Notes: generated by a model not told the origin, from the sequence alone. Shown: positions 42,661 through 51,060, counted from the first letter of the stretch. The stretch: DNA of 64,000 bases from DATAEK01 sp036258055 (GCA_036258055.1 DATAEK010000317.1:23609-87608); one strand, 5' to 3'. A program made the numbers and translations.

Positions 42661-44513
42661 CTGTGGCGTCCGGCTTCCGAATAGCCAGCCGGCACCGGCT
42701 TCCCCGTGGCCAGCGCCGCCTTGATGTCGCGCGCGTGACGGCACTGTCCGCGGTACTCGAACCCCGGGCAGGTGCACGCGACGTCGGCGCCGTCGACGGT
42801 GATCTCGTACTCGATGCCAGGATGTGAGGCACTCGCAAACCGGTAGCGTTCGGGCGCCGATCCCGCAAGCGCCTTCGCCAATGATTCGAGCGCACGGGTG
42901 AGCGCGGCTGTCTCCTGTGGGGTTCGCACCGAGGCCCCGGCGTCCTGGCCAAGACGCGCGTCGAGCTCGCGGCGTGCCTGCTGAAGCAACCGTTCGATCA
43001 GATCGTCCTGATCGACATCGCCAGCCGCCTGCGTCAATCCGGTCGACAACTCGCGCAGCGCGCGCTGCAACTCGTCCAGCACGTCGCCCGGCAGACCTGG
43101 CGCGAGCACTTTGCCGTCGACGACCGCGCTGACCAGATCGCCCTTCTTCTGAAGCATGGACTGCACGAAGTCGTCTATGGTGTGACCGGCCACCATGTAG
43201 GTCACGTTGACTGTCCGCGTCTGGCCGATCCGGTAGGCGCGGTCTTCCGCCTGCCAGTGATTGGCCGGCACCCAGTCCAGATCGTTGAACACGACCTGCG
43301 TCGCCGCCGTCAGGTTGGTCCCGATACCGCCCGCGATGATATTGGCCAGGAAGACCCGGACACCATCCTCCTGCTGAAAGCGATCCACCAGGGACTGGCG
43401 CCGCTCCGTCGGCGTCTTGCCGGTTACGAGCACGGCGGCGTCGCCGAAATGTGTCGAGAGCCTCTGCATCGGCTCTTCGAAACAGGAGAACACAATCACC
43501 TTTTCTCCTTGCTCCACGGCGCCCGTCACGAAATCGATCGTCGCGCCAACTTTCGCGGCGGCCAGCGCCTGACGTGCCTTCGTGACCGCCTGAAGCAGCC
43601 GGCCGCGCAGCCGCAGCTCGCTGATGCTCGACTCGGGCGCGACCTTCTCGTGGCTGACCATGAGCTCCACGACTTTGCGCATGTCGCGGACGCCGGTCCC
43701 CTTCGGTACCTCCACCGGCAGCCAGGTCCGCAGCTTCGGTGGCAGCGCCAGCACCTGATCTTTCGACCGCCGCAGCATCACGCCATGGAGCTGCACCGTC
43801 AGCTCCTCGATGTTCGAGGCCCCGCGTGTCTGCCAGCCGTACTCGTTCTTCTCCGCAGCGCAGTAACGTTTCGCGAAGCCAAGGAAACTGCGCCCGAGCG
43901 GATGACCCACGAGTTGCAGCAGGACGAACAGATCACGCGGCCGGTTGGTCAGTGGTGTTCCGGTGAGCAGGTAGACCGCCGGATCCTGATCTGCGTATGC
44001 CTTCGCACGATCGGCGAGCCGGCGCGCAAGGCGGCTGCGTACGCTCGTGTGATTCTTCAGGTAGTGCGCTTCGTCGAAGATGAGCCCGCCCCAGCGCGTG
44101 TTCTCGAGCGAGTCGACGTGTTTCGGCAGGATGTCGTAGTTGACGATCACCCAGGACGGATTCCCCTCACTTGCCGCGCCCTTCTCGATGACGTGCACGG
44201 TTGCGCCAGGGTCGGCGATGCTGATTTCGCGCGCCCAGTTCCGTTTGACCGAGGCCGGCGTGACGACGAGGTAGGGACCGGCGGGCGCGACGCGCCGGAG
44301 CGCGACGATTGCCTGCCTGGTCTTGCCCAGGCCCATGTCGTCGGCCAGGATGGCGCGCTTGCGGCCGAGCAGGAAGGCGACGCCTTCAACCTGATGCGGA
44401 AAGAGACCCTGCGCCAGTTCGGCGGCGTCTCGGAAGGCTGCGTCCGGATCGCCGGGTGCCAAGGCGAGCAACCGGGCGAAAGCGTCCGCCTGCGCATCGA
44501 GCAGTCTATCCAT
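42651..44513 (-). CDS. SNF2-family DEAD/DEAH helicase with C-terminal SWIM zinc finger
   Basis: 620 aa. Helicase motifs run in order: Q-like LFPHQVEGVAFLL, motif I ILADDMGLGKTRQAIVAL, Ia VVTPASVKRNW, II IFDEAHYLKN, III LLTGTPLTNRP, V GIGTNLTAATQVVFND and VI QAEDRAYRIGQTRTV. The layout resembles the SMARCAL1/HepA annealing-type SNF2 proteins. The last ~60 residues carry a SWIM-type finger (CTCPGFEYRGQCRHARDIKA). SWIM domains usually bind DNA or protein and in bacteria more often sit at the N-terminus of SNF2 proteins or in separate genes. It is an ATP-driven DNA translocase, probably in repair or transcription. The final residues (SEAGRHRSG) come from the palindromic repeat. Confidence 0.87.
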   Translation of the reverse strand: MDRLLDAQADAFARLLALAPGDPDAAFRDAAELAQGLFPHQVEGVAFLLGRKRAILADDMGLGKTRQAIVALRRVAPAGPYLVVTPASVKRNWAREISIADPGATVHVIEKGAASEGNPSWVIVNYDILPKHVDSLENTRWGGLIFDEAHYLKNHTSVRSRLARRLADRAKAYADQDPAVYLLTGTPLTNRPRDLFVLLQLVGHPLGRSFLGFAKRYCAAEKNEYGWQTRGASNIEELTVQLHGVMLRRSKDQVLALPPKLRTWLPVEVPKGTGVRDMRKVVELMVSHEKVAPESSISELRLRGRLLQAVTKARQALAAAKVGATIDFVTGAVEQGEKVIVFSCFEEPMQRLSTHFGDAAVLVTGKTPTERRQSLVDRFQQEDGVRVFLANIIAGGIGTNLTAATQVVFNDLDWVPANHWQAEDRAYRIGQTRTVNVTYMVAGHTIDDFVQSMLQKKGDLVSAVVDGKVLAPGLPGDVLDELQRALRELSTGLTQAAGDVDQDDLIERLLQQARRELDARLGQDAGASVRTPQETAALTRALESLAKALAGSAPERYRFASASHPGIEYEITVDGADVACTCPGFEYRGQCRHARDIKAALATGKPVPAGYSEAGRHRSG

Positions 44514-44550
44514 CCGGCAGCATCCTACCTCCCGGCTGGTGCTCCGAGGA

Positions 44551-44760
44551 TCAGGCCGTGCGGCTCTTCAGGTTGGCCCGGCGATAGGCGGTCATCGCGG
44601 CGATGACGTGACAGACCCAGCCAAGCAATCCGCCCGTCCCAATCCACATGCCAGGCGTGACGATCAGCCAGAAGATGCCGCGCAGAAAGTCGCCGTTGTA
44701 GAACTGACCGAGGCCGGGGATCACAGCGCTCAGAACGGCCGCAGTGCCGGGGTTTGTCAT
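44551..44760 (-). CDS. Small TM2-like membrane protein
   Basis: 69 aa. Two hydrophobic helices (GTAAVLSAVIPGLGQFYNGD and FWLIVTPGMWIGTGGLLGWV) carry the P-G-L-G-Q-F-Y-N-G-D turn typical of TM2-type and DUF5683-like small membrane proteins, ending in a basic tail. Function unknown in bacteria. It starts with ATG at 44760 and lies 37 bp upstream of the SNF2-like gene on the same strand, so it may be the first gene of that transcript. Confidence 0.75.
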   Translation of the reverse strand: MTNPGTAAVLSAVIPGLGQFYNGDFLRGIFWLIVTPGMWIGTGGLLGWVCHVIAAMTAYRRANLKSRTA

Positions 44761-44880
44761 AGGCGAGGATCGTCAGTGCATCCGTCGTGTCGGGCGACCG
44801 TCTGGACGTTCACCGGACCGATGCGGGTCGCGCCCGATCGCTATGGATCGCAGCGGCCGGTGACGTCCAGCCGGCAATAT

Positions 44881-45081
44881 TCAGTGCACGACCTGATCCG
44901 TTGCGTCCTCCCACTCGAGATGCGGGATCTCGAGCGCCCTGATCGCCTCGAGCGCCCGGTCGAGCGCTTCGGGTGCGGAACGGCAATCTCCTCTCTGCAC
45001 CTCTTGCTTGATCTGGCGCAACGCTCGCAGCACGCGCGCCCGATCGAATCGCTGGCCTTCACAATGATCGCAGAAGCTCAT
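44881..45081 (-). CDS. Small CxxC protein of unknown function
   Basis: 66 aa. It begins MSFCDHCEGQRFDRARVLRA, so the first residues hold a CxxC knuckle, followed by a predicted helical body (RALRQIKQEVQRGDCRSAP, EALDRALEAIRALEIPHLEW). The CxxC suggests a zinc-ribbon half or redox site. GAGAAGAGACA precedes the ATG at 45081 and gives a weak ribosome-binding match. Codon usage is like its neighbours. I cannot assign a family. Confidence 0.55.
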   Translation of the reverse strand: MSFCDHCEGQRFDRARVLRALRQIKQEVQRGDCRSAPEALDRALEAIRALEIPHLEWEDATDQVVH

Positions 45082-45255
45082 TGTCTCTTCTCTCTCCGGA
45101 AGCGGCGTCTGGTCACACGAGGGATCTTATCGCGTGGTGGGCGCAAACGTGAAAACTGCCGCAGGGGACCGTCGAGGATGCACCAGCCCCGCCCGGCTGG
45201 GCGTTGCGAGCGGGGCCGTGCTCAGATGAACGAGCCCGAAGACGGCCGATCGATG

Positions 45256-46002
45256 CTACTTCACAACGATTGCGCCACCATGCGTGGTCTGCAGGTTGTC
45301 GTTGAAGCTCGCGCCATACGCGTGCGCCTCGGCGAACTCGAGCCGTGAGGTGCCCGAGGACACCTTGCGGAACCGGAGCCGAAGGATCGGCCCGCTGCCC
45401 GAGGCGCCGTCGAATGAGTCGGTGGAGTCGACGCGGATTTTGATCAGATTCGCGGCGCTCTTCGTCACCTGGAACGACGCCGCATGACCGGCCGATTCCA
45501 TCCAGCTGTTGGCGCTGCTGAAGCTGACGAGAGTGACCACGGTTGGATCGAAGGAGATGTTCGCGCGAACCATGTTGATCGTGTTGACGCCGTTCGTGCC
45601 GCCAAAATCGGTCGCAACCAGCGCTACCCAGATGTCCCCGCTGTCCGCATCGCCGGCCGGCTGCAGCGAGAAGCTGTGCGACGAGGGCGCCGTCGTATCC
45701 GGCGTAAAAGCAAACATCGCCGCCGGTGCCGGACTCGGCGTCGGCGTGGGTGTTGGCGTCGGCGTGGGTGTTGGCGTTGGCGTGGGTGTGGGCGTCGGCG
45801 ACGGCGTGGGCGTCGGTGTGGGCTCAGGCGTCGGTGTGGGCGTTGGTGCCGGCGTCGGACTCGGTGCCGGCGTCGGGTCGCTCGCTCCAGGGGTCGTCAC
45901 CGGTGGAGTCGTCGGTGCGACGGGTGAACCGCCGTCGCCGCAGGCGACGGCGACGACAAGCGTGAGTAGCGTGGCAGGAATGGCGAGAGCTCTCGAGTAC
46001 AT
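45256..46002 (-). CDS. Lipoprotein with Thr-Pro repeat linker and cohesin-like beta domain
   Basis: 248 aa from ATG 46002. A lipoprotein signal ends in LTLVVAVAC (lipidated Cys21), followed by a ~70-residue low-complexity linker of T-P-T-P, P-S-P and A-P units. The C-terminal ~140 residues form a beta-rich domain: FAFTPDTTAPSSHSFSLQP, then WVALVATDFGG, NMVRANISFDPTVVTLVSFS and GPILRLRFRKVSSGTSRLE. This pattern of hydrophobic strands with a F-D-P-x-V-V-x-x-V turn resembles cohesin-type domains. It is probably anchored in the outer membrane and displayed on a flexible stalk. The DNA of the linker is a short-period GGCGTGGGTGTT-like repeat, prone to slippage. Confidence 0.7.
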   Translation of the reverse strand: MYSRALAIPATLLTLVVAVACGDGGSPVAPTTPPVTTPGASDPTPAPSPTPAPTPTPTPEPTPTPTPSPTPTPTPTPTPTPTPTPTPTPSPAPAAMFAFTPDTTAPSSHSFSLQPAGDADSGDIWVALVATDFGGTNGVNTINMVRANISFDPTVVTLVSFSSANSWMESAGHAASFQVTKSAANLIKIRVDSTDSFDGASGSGPILRLRFRKVSSGTSRLEFAEAHAYGASFNDNLQTTHGGAIVVK

Positions 46003-46347
46003 GACGTGCGTCCTCTTCTCGTTCAAGACGGCCGCCCGGGCTCGCGAAATTGCGACGCGGTGCCGTCGTGCACGGGAGAGTAGACGCCCGGTGTCACCGA
46101 GACGCACTACCGGGTTGCGTAGCCTGCTGCTACTCAATCGCGTAGGTGTGTGTGTGCGTCCTCATCGAACCTGATCGGAACCACACGTACGGAGCGAGAC
46201 GAGTCTGGCAGTCACGCGTTCGGTCCGTCGGCTCCTGACGCTGACTGGCCGTGGCACGACGCTGCGTGAACGCGTAGTGCATTCGCAGACGGGCGCGCGT
46301 CTAATCACCACGGAAGCGGACACGGACACTCGACTGGAGGGATCGTC
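46003..46347. other. Intergenic region between two lipoprotein genes
   Basis: This 345-bp spacer separates the starts of divergent lipoprotein genes, so it should hold promoters for both. The only structure seen is CACTACCGGGTTGCGTAG (46105-46122), which matches in 16 of 18 positions, in inverted orientation, a site just upstream of the response-regulator start at 49540-49557. No convincing sigma-70 promoter boxes were found. Confidence 0.35.
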
Positions 46348-46467
46348 ATGAAGCGCAGAATACTTGCGGTGATGTTGATGGGACTGGTCGCCTGCGGCGC
46401 GTTGGCGTGCTTCCCGACGCCGACCGACCCATCGTCGCTGCCGCCGCCCGCCCAGGCGTCTCGGTGA
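46348..46467 (+). CDS. Very small lipoprotein-like peptide
   Basis: 39 aa: MKRRILAVMLMGLVAC is a lipoprotein signal with the lipobox LVAC (Cys16), followed by a short proline-rich mature peptide (FPTPTDPSSLPPPAQASR). A good ribosome-binding site, GGAGG at 46336-46340, stands 7 nt before the ATG. Size and layout recall entericidin-like small lipoproteins, but there is no specific match. It lies 55 bp upstream of the sensor kinase gene on the same strand and could be part of its transcript. Confidence 0.55.
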   Translation: MKRRILAVMLMGLVACGALACFPTPTDPSSLPPPAQASR

Positions 46468-46522
46468 AACGCGAGCGTTGCCACCTCGAAGGTCTGCTGA
46501 CGTGTGCTATGGTATCGGCCTC

Positions 46523-49500
46523 ATGCGGCCTTGGGGCAACTCACGGCTCGGGTCGCGCGTAGACCACTCCCGTCGACCGTCCTCGTACACGATCGCACTG
46601 CACATTCTCACGGTGGCCGCGTCGTGCGCCACCAGCCTGCACGCCCAGGATCTTCCCGCGCTGACCTATTCAACCGAGCAGGGCCTGACGCACGACATCG
46701 TCACTCGCCTGGTTCAGGACCCGCGTGGATTCCTCTGGGTTGGCGGCACGACGGATATCGCGCGCTTCGACGGCGAGCACTTCACGACTTACGGCCGCGC
46801 CGAAGGCCTTGACGTCGGCACGGCGGTGAACCAGCTGTCGTTCGGGCCGGAGGGAGATCTCTGGATTGCTACGAACGGCGCGGGGGTGTCTCGTTTCAAT
46901 CTCACCACAACCGATCGCGCGAAGAGGTTCACGCAGATTCTCGTGGGCGAAGCGCGGGCGTCCAATCGCGTCAACGTGTTGGTCTTCTCTCCTGACCGTC
47001 GGCTCTGGGCCGGGACCGATGCGGGTCTTTACGTGGGTCACGGGCCACACGCCTTTCAGCGGGTCAGCTTACCCGATGAATCAGGCCTTGCACCTGATGC
47101 CACGCAGATCTCGAGCCTGGCGGTCAACGGTCGATGGCTCTGGGTGGGGACAGCGAGAGGAGTGTATCGCTGCTCGCTGGATCGGGATGGGTGCGAAATC
47201 GAGTTGCCGCGAGGCACGCGACAAATCGGGTTCCTGCGCAATGGCCAACTGTGGCTGGAACGCAGGAGCGGAATCGAGCTGTGGCACATCGATGCCGAGA
47301 ACGGCATTGCCGGCGATCCGACGGTGCTGCTGAAGGGCCTGCGCCCGAGGCGAATTGTGGAGGCGTCAGACGGACTGACGATCGTCACTGAGGACAGACA
47401 GGTGATGTGGACCGATGGTCGCACGGAACGAATCGTCTTCACGTCGTCCGAACTTCAGCGGCTGAACGATATCGCTGAAGATGCCACTGGGAACCTGTGG
47501 CTCGCCACAGACGGCGGTCTCGTCGCGATTCGACGCCAGGGCGTCAGCCTGTTCTCCGCACACCGAGACCTGAAGCCGCCCCTGCTGCGAACGCTCGTCC
47601 GTGATCCGACCGGACGACCGTACGCCATCAGTCACGGCGACTGGCTCCACGTCATCTCTGGTTCAGACGTGAGAGCGGCGCATGTGACGCTCCCGCCGGG
47701 TATTAGCCGCTCGCGTTGGCCGGACACGGCAATCCGCTTCGACAGCCGCGGCAACGTGTGGTTGGGCACGGGACGGGGCCTGTTCGTGTTCTCGAGACCC
47801 GCGCCCAATGCGGCCGAGCTTGCCGTCGTCAAATCCTATACGGTCGCCGATGGCCTCGCCGGCAATCACGTCAGCGAGATCTTCGAAGACTCGGGTGGCG
47901 ACGTCTGGATTGCGAACGTCCCGGTCGATCAGGGTACGTTGACGGTGTGGCGGCGTCGGCTTTCACGCTTCGAACGGCTGGGAGTGGAATACGGCCTGCC
48001 CTCGAGTCAGCTGCACGGCTTCATCGAGGACCCCCGTGGAATCATGTGGGCGCGCCTTCGCGAAGGCGGGTTCGTGCGCATCGGTCCCGAGAAAGCGACC
48101 GTCTTCGACCTGGAGCTCGGCGTTCGGGTGCTGGTCTCGGCGATGATCTTCGATCGGCGCGGCCGACTGTGGATCGGCCGCGGTGATCAGCTCCTTCGGG
48201 TAGACGATCCGATGAAGGATCGGATTCATATGACGACGGTTCTTACCGGACTGGGAGGCGGGGTCAATTCGCTGGCGGAAGACGCATCGGGCACCATTTT
48301 TATTGGCACGGTCGGCGGGCTGTTCTCGTTCAACTCCACCGACCACAGCCTTCGACGGTTCTCGTCGTTTGAGGGACTGCCGAGAGGCAGCGTGGATGCG
48401 ATGTTCGCGGACTCGGACGGCACCATTCTTCTGGTTGCCGGGCGAACGCTGGCTCGGCTGGCATCCTCCCGCTTGCCGCAAAGGGACGCACCACGTTGTT
48501 TGCTCAGCGCGTTGCGCGTGAGCGGACGCGTGCTGCCAATGCCCGTGGTCGGCCTCGATCGCGTGAAGGATCTGGACGTGCAGCCAGGAGCCAACCAGAT
48601 CGATATCGAGGTCCTCGGTCTGTCGCCGCGCCTCGGTGAACCCCTGGACTACGAGTACCGACTCTCGGGCGTATCGGACGTCTGGACGCGCGCCCCCGAG
48701 CGCAGAATCACCTACGCGGGCCTGGCCTCCGGTCGGTACGTCTTCGAAGCGCGCGTCGTCGGCGCCACCGGTGCATCGGTTTCCCCCGTTGCGGCGGTGG
48801 CGTTCAGGGTTCTCCCACCGTGGTATCGCCGATGGTGGTTCCTCAGTCTGGTAGGGTTGACGTCGCTGCTCGCCGCGTACGTCGCCCATCGGCGCCGGCT
48901 CGCGGAAGTCGTCCGCACAGAGCGGCTGCGGTCGCGCATCGCAACCGACCTTCACGATGACATCGGATCCAGCCTGTCACAGATTGCCATCCTCGCCGAG
49001 GTCGCGCGCCGGCGCGCGGGATCCTCGGATCCTGCGGTGGCCGGACCGCTCGATTCCATCGCCACGACGTCCCGTAATCTCGTCGACGCGATGAGCGACA
49101 TCGTATGGGCCGTCAATCCGCGCACTGACTCGTTGAGCGATCTCACCCGGCGCATGCACCGATTCGCGGAGGAAACGCTCGGCGGCGCCAACATCACACT
49201 GACATTTTCCGCGCCTTCGACCGACGGCGATTTGAAGCTGGGCGCCGATCTTCGCCGTGAGCTGTATCTGATCCTCAAGGAGAGCGTCAACAACATCGCC
49301 CGCCATTCGGGTGCTACGACGGCCGTCGTGGAGCTGGGGCTGACCCGATCGGAATTGCATCTGTCGATTTCCGATGACGGGCGAGGCTTCGATCCCGCGA
49401 TGAGAACCGACGGGAATGGCGTCGAGAGCATGCGCAAGCGTGCAGCGGCCTTCGGAGGGGTCTTTACGATCGATTCGGCGCCGGGACGCGGCACCCGGGT

Positions 49501-49537
49501 CAGCCTTACGGCTAATTTGCGGCGCGCGCTGGGCTGA
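46523..49537 (+). CDS. Sensor histidine kinase with Reg_prop beta-propeller and Y_Y_Y domain
   Basis: 1004 aa from ATG 46523. A signal region (YTIALHILTVAASCATSLHA) is followed by a periplasmic ligand-binding beta-propeller of Reg_prop repeats up to ~residue 665 (for example QDPRGFLWVGGTTDIARFDG, LWIATNGAGVSRFN). Next come a Y_Y_Y domain (LDYEYRLSGVSDVWT, RYVFEARVVGA), a transmembrane helix (WWFLSLVGLTSLLAAYVAHR), a HisKA_3 dimerisation box with the phosphorylated His in ATDLHDDIGSSLSQIAILA, and an HATPase domain (NNIARHSGATTAVVE, ISDDGRGFD). The response regulator follows 46 bp later. The ligand is unknown; similar sensors often detect glycans in Bacteroidetes. Confidence 0.93.
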   Translation: MRPWGNSRLGSRVDHSRRPSSYTIALHILTVAASCATSLHAQDLPALTYSTEQGLTHDIVTRLVQDPRGFLWVGGTTDIARFDGEHFTTYGRAEGLDVGTAVNQLSFGPEGDLWIATNGAGVSRFNLTTTDRAKRFTQILVGEARASNRVNVLVFSPDRRLWAGTDAGLYVGHGPHAFQRVSLPDESGLAPDATQISSLAVNGRWLWVGTARGVYRCSLDRDGCEIELPRGTRQIGFLRNGQLWLERRSGIELWHIDAENGIAGDPTVLLKGLRPRRIVEASDGLTIVTEDRQVMWTDGRTERIVFTSSELQRLNDIAEDATGNLWLATDGGLVAIRRQGVSLFSAHRDLKPPLLRTLVRDPTGRPYAISHGDWLHVISGSDVRAAHVTLPPGISRSRWPDTAIRFDSRGNVWLGTGRGLFVFSRPAPNAAELAVVKSYTVADGLAGNHVSEIFEDSGGDVWIANVPVDQGTLTVWRRRLSRFERLGVEYGLPSSQLHGFIEDPRGIMWARLREGGFVRIGPEKATVFDLELGVRVLVSAMIFDRRGRLWIGRGDQLLRVDDPMKDRIHMTTVLTGLGGGVNSLAEDASGTIFIGTVGGLFSFNSTDHSLRRFSSFEGLPRGSVDAMFADSDGTILLVAGRTLARLASSRLPQRDAPRCLLSALRVSGRVLPMPVVGLDRVKDLDVQPGANQIDIEVLGLSPRLGEPLDYEYRLSGVSDVWTRAPERRITYAGLASGRYVFEARVVGATGASVSPVAAVAFRVLPPWYRRWWFLSLVGLTSLLAAYVAHRRRLAEVVRTERLRSRIATDLHDDIGSSLSQIAILAEVARRRAGSSDPAVAGPLDSIATTSRNLVDAMSDIVWAVNPRTDSLSDLTRRMHRFAEETLGGANITLTFSAPSTDGDLKLGADLRRELYLILKESVNNIARHSGATTAVVELGLTRSELHLSISDDGRGFDPAMRTDGNGVESMRKRAAAFGGVFTIDSAPGRGTRVSLTANLRRALG

Positions 49538-49583
49538 TGCTACGCAACCATGTAGTGGCGGCGACGGCCCTCGATGCCATAGT

Positions 49584-50249
49584 GTGAGCGAGACGAGTCA
49601 CGTGGATCAGATACAAGTCACGACTGTAGCCACAGTCGAAGATCGCCGGGAGATTCGGGAAGGGCTGGCCACCCTCATCGATGACACACCCGGGTTCAAG
49701 TGCGTAGGGCGCTACCGCTCGATGGAGGAAGCGCTCGGCGGTTTTCGAGTGCATCCGGCAGACCTGGCCCTCATCGATATCGAGCTGCCGGGAATGTCCG
49801 GTCTGCAGGGCATGCGCCTGCTGCGAGAGGCGTATCCGAAGATGCTCCTGCTGATGCTCACCGTGTATGACGACGACGAACGGATTTTCGAAGCATTGTG
49901 CGCAGGAGCGTGCGGATACCTGCTGAAGAAGACCCCGCCTGCACGTCTCCTCGAATGCCTGCGTGAGGCGGTCGATGGCGGGGCTCCGATGTCACCGGAC
50001 GTTGCGCGGCGCGTGATCCGGCTCTTCCGGGACGTGCGGCCACCCGACAGGGCCGATTACGATCTCACTCCACATGAGATCCGGCTGCTGAAGCTCATGG
50101 TCGACGGCCACAGCTACAAGTCAGCGGCGACGATTCTAAATGTCACGCCGCACACCATCTCGTTTCACTTGCGGCACATTTACGAGAAGCTCGAAGTCCA
50201 TAGCAAGTCCGCCGCGGTAGCCAAGGCCCTGCGCAACCGCCTCGTCTGA
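49584..50249 (+). CDS. NarL/FixJ-family response regulator
   Basis: 221 aa from GTG 49584 (GTG 49602 is an alternative). The receiver domain carries an acidic pair E19-D20, the phosphoacceptor Asp65 in ALIDIELPGMSG and Lys in CGYLLKKTPP. The C-terminal LuxR helix-turn-helix reads LTPHEIRLLKLMVDGHSYKS, AATILNVTPHTISFHLRHIY and EKLEVHSKS. It is the expected partner of the sensor kinase immediately upstream. The usual first acidic residues are preceded by VTTVA, a normal beta-1 strand. Target genes are unknown; a shared near-palindromic motif is discussed in the findings. Confidence 0.93.
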   Translation: MSETSHVDQIQVTTVATVEDRREIREGLATLIDDTPGFKCVGRYRSMEEALGGFRVHPADLALIDIELPGMSGLQGMRLLREAYPKMLLLMLTVYDDDERIFEALCAGACGYLLKKTPPARLLECLREAVDGGAPMSPDVARRVIRLFRDVRPPDRADYDLTPHEIRLLKLMVDGHSYKSAATILNVTPHTISFHLRHIYEKLEVHSKSAAVAKALRNRLV

Positions 50250-50297
50250 GACCGCCGCACGCCCGACCGGGACCCGAGCGCCCAGCCAGAACGCCGA

Positions 50298-50624
50298 TTA
50301 AGAGAGGTGCGCGCGAATCTGACGATTCAGATGATGGATGTGCCGGCGCACGTTCTTGAGGGTGTCGGAATCGTGCGCCTCGAGCGCGGTCTCGCGCTGC
50401 GCCTTGAGCTCGCGCATCTTGGCCTTGATCGCGGCCTTGTCGATCCCGACAGCGGCGGCATGGTGGTGGGTATCGATGCCGAGCGCCTTGCAGAGCGCAG
50501 GCAGCAGATGCTCTTTGTTCATCTGCGAATAGCCCTGGACCGCCTCGTGCTGCTCCACACTCTTCGCGATCTCGCGCAAAGCGCCGACCGTCTTGTGCCG
50601 CAGTTGATCGTACGTGTATGCCAC
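50298..50624 (-). CDS. Small protein with Rho N-terminal-like domain
   Basis: 108 aa from a GTG at 50624, preferred over the ATG at 50645 because GGAGG lies 5 nt before the GTG and homologues I remember start with AYTYD. Residues 1-50 (AYTYDQLRHKTVGALREIAK) resemble the Rho termination factor N-terminal (SAP-like) fold. A histidine-rich link (IDTHHHAAAVGID) precedes a C-terminal helical hairpin (IKAKMRELKAQRETALEAHD, RRHIHHLNRQIRAHL). It might bind nucleic acid, but no function is established. It converges with the response-regulator gene. Confidence 0.65.
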   Translation of the reverse strand: MAYTYDQLRHKTVGALREIAKSVEQHEAVQGYSQMNKEHLLPALCKALGIDTHHHAAAVGIDKAAIKAKMRELKAQRETALEAHDSDTLKNVRRHIHHLNRQIRAHLS

Positions 50625-50682
50625 AGGCACCTCCGAGAGCGCCATCGTAACAAGCCCTCGGCGCCGGTGGCAATTGGGATAA

Positions 50683-50910
50683 ACCACCGAGGATGGAGAG
50701 ATCGATGATCTCGCCGCCCGCGCCCACGCCGCGGCACCGCTTGGCGCGTCAGCCGTGCGCGGTCCGATCGACACGCCGTGGAATACTCGCGACTTGCGTG
50801 TGACGGATCCCGCAGGTCATGAATTGATCTTCACCGCGCGGAATCCCAACCCCGATCCTGTGAACGTCGAGAGGATGAATGCGCTCTTTTCTTCAAGAAT
50901 CCTCAGCAGG
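50683..50910 (+). pseudogene. C-terminal remnant of a VOC/glyoxalase-superfamily protein
   Basis: In one frame the stretch reads IDDLAARAHAAAPLGASAVR, then GPIDTPWNTRDLRVTDPAGH and ELIFTARNPNPDP. This is the well-known end of glyoxalase/bleomycin-resistance proteins (metal or substrate strand followed by the F-T-x-R end). An in-frame stop at 50680 and the absence of the N-terminal half show that the gene is truncated. The 3' end runs into a repeat at 50904 and onwards, which may be where the original stop was lost. Probably not functional. Confidence 0.6.
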
Positions 50911-50946
50911 AGATCGGAAGATCAGGAGGCTGATTCAGCAGCCTAC
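50904..50946. repeat. AGGAG-type repeat R1 with inverted repeat
   Basis: Contains TCAGGAGGCTGATT (50922-50935), identical to 14 bases in repeat R2 (51755-51768), and a small inverted repeat AGGCTG/CAGCCT (50927-50932 and 50939-50944). No gene is present between here and the Cys-rich protein gene. It is one of a group of related sequences up to 53945. Confidence 0.45.
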
Positions 50947-51060
50947 TTCGTCATGGAGTTCGTGGACGGCCTGCCTGCCCGTCGACACCACCGACAGGCA
51001 TGTCGCTCCCAGAGAAGTCGCGCTGAGCCGCGGCGCGACGGCAGGCTGAAGAGAGGAGTA

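Noticed and set aside
45730..45895. Short regular repeats resembling a CRISPR array
   Set aside because: Period is about 6-12 bp with no unique spacers, and it is in-frame coding sequence for a Thr-Pro linker.
45484..46174. Gly/Val-repeat and Arg-rich proteins on the + strand opposite the lipoprotein linker
   Set aside because: They arise from reading the Thr-Pro repeat DNA backwards or out of frame; the minus frame has signal peptide, lipobox and a folded domain.
46192..49599. Exact 14-mer GAGCGAGACGAGTC at 46192-46205 and 49586-49599
   Set aside because: Several identical 14-mer pairs are expected by chance in a window of this size, and it contains no symmetry.
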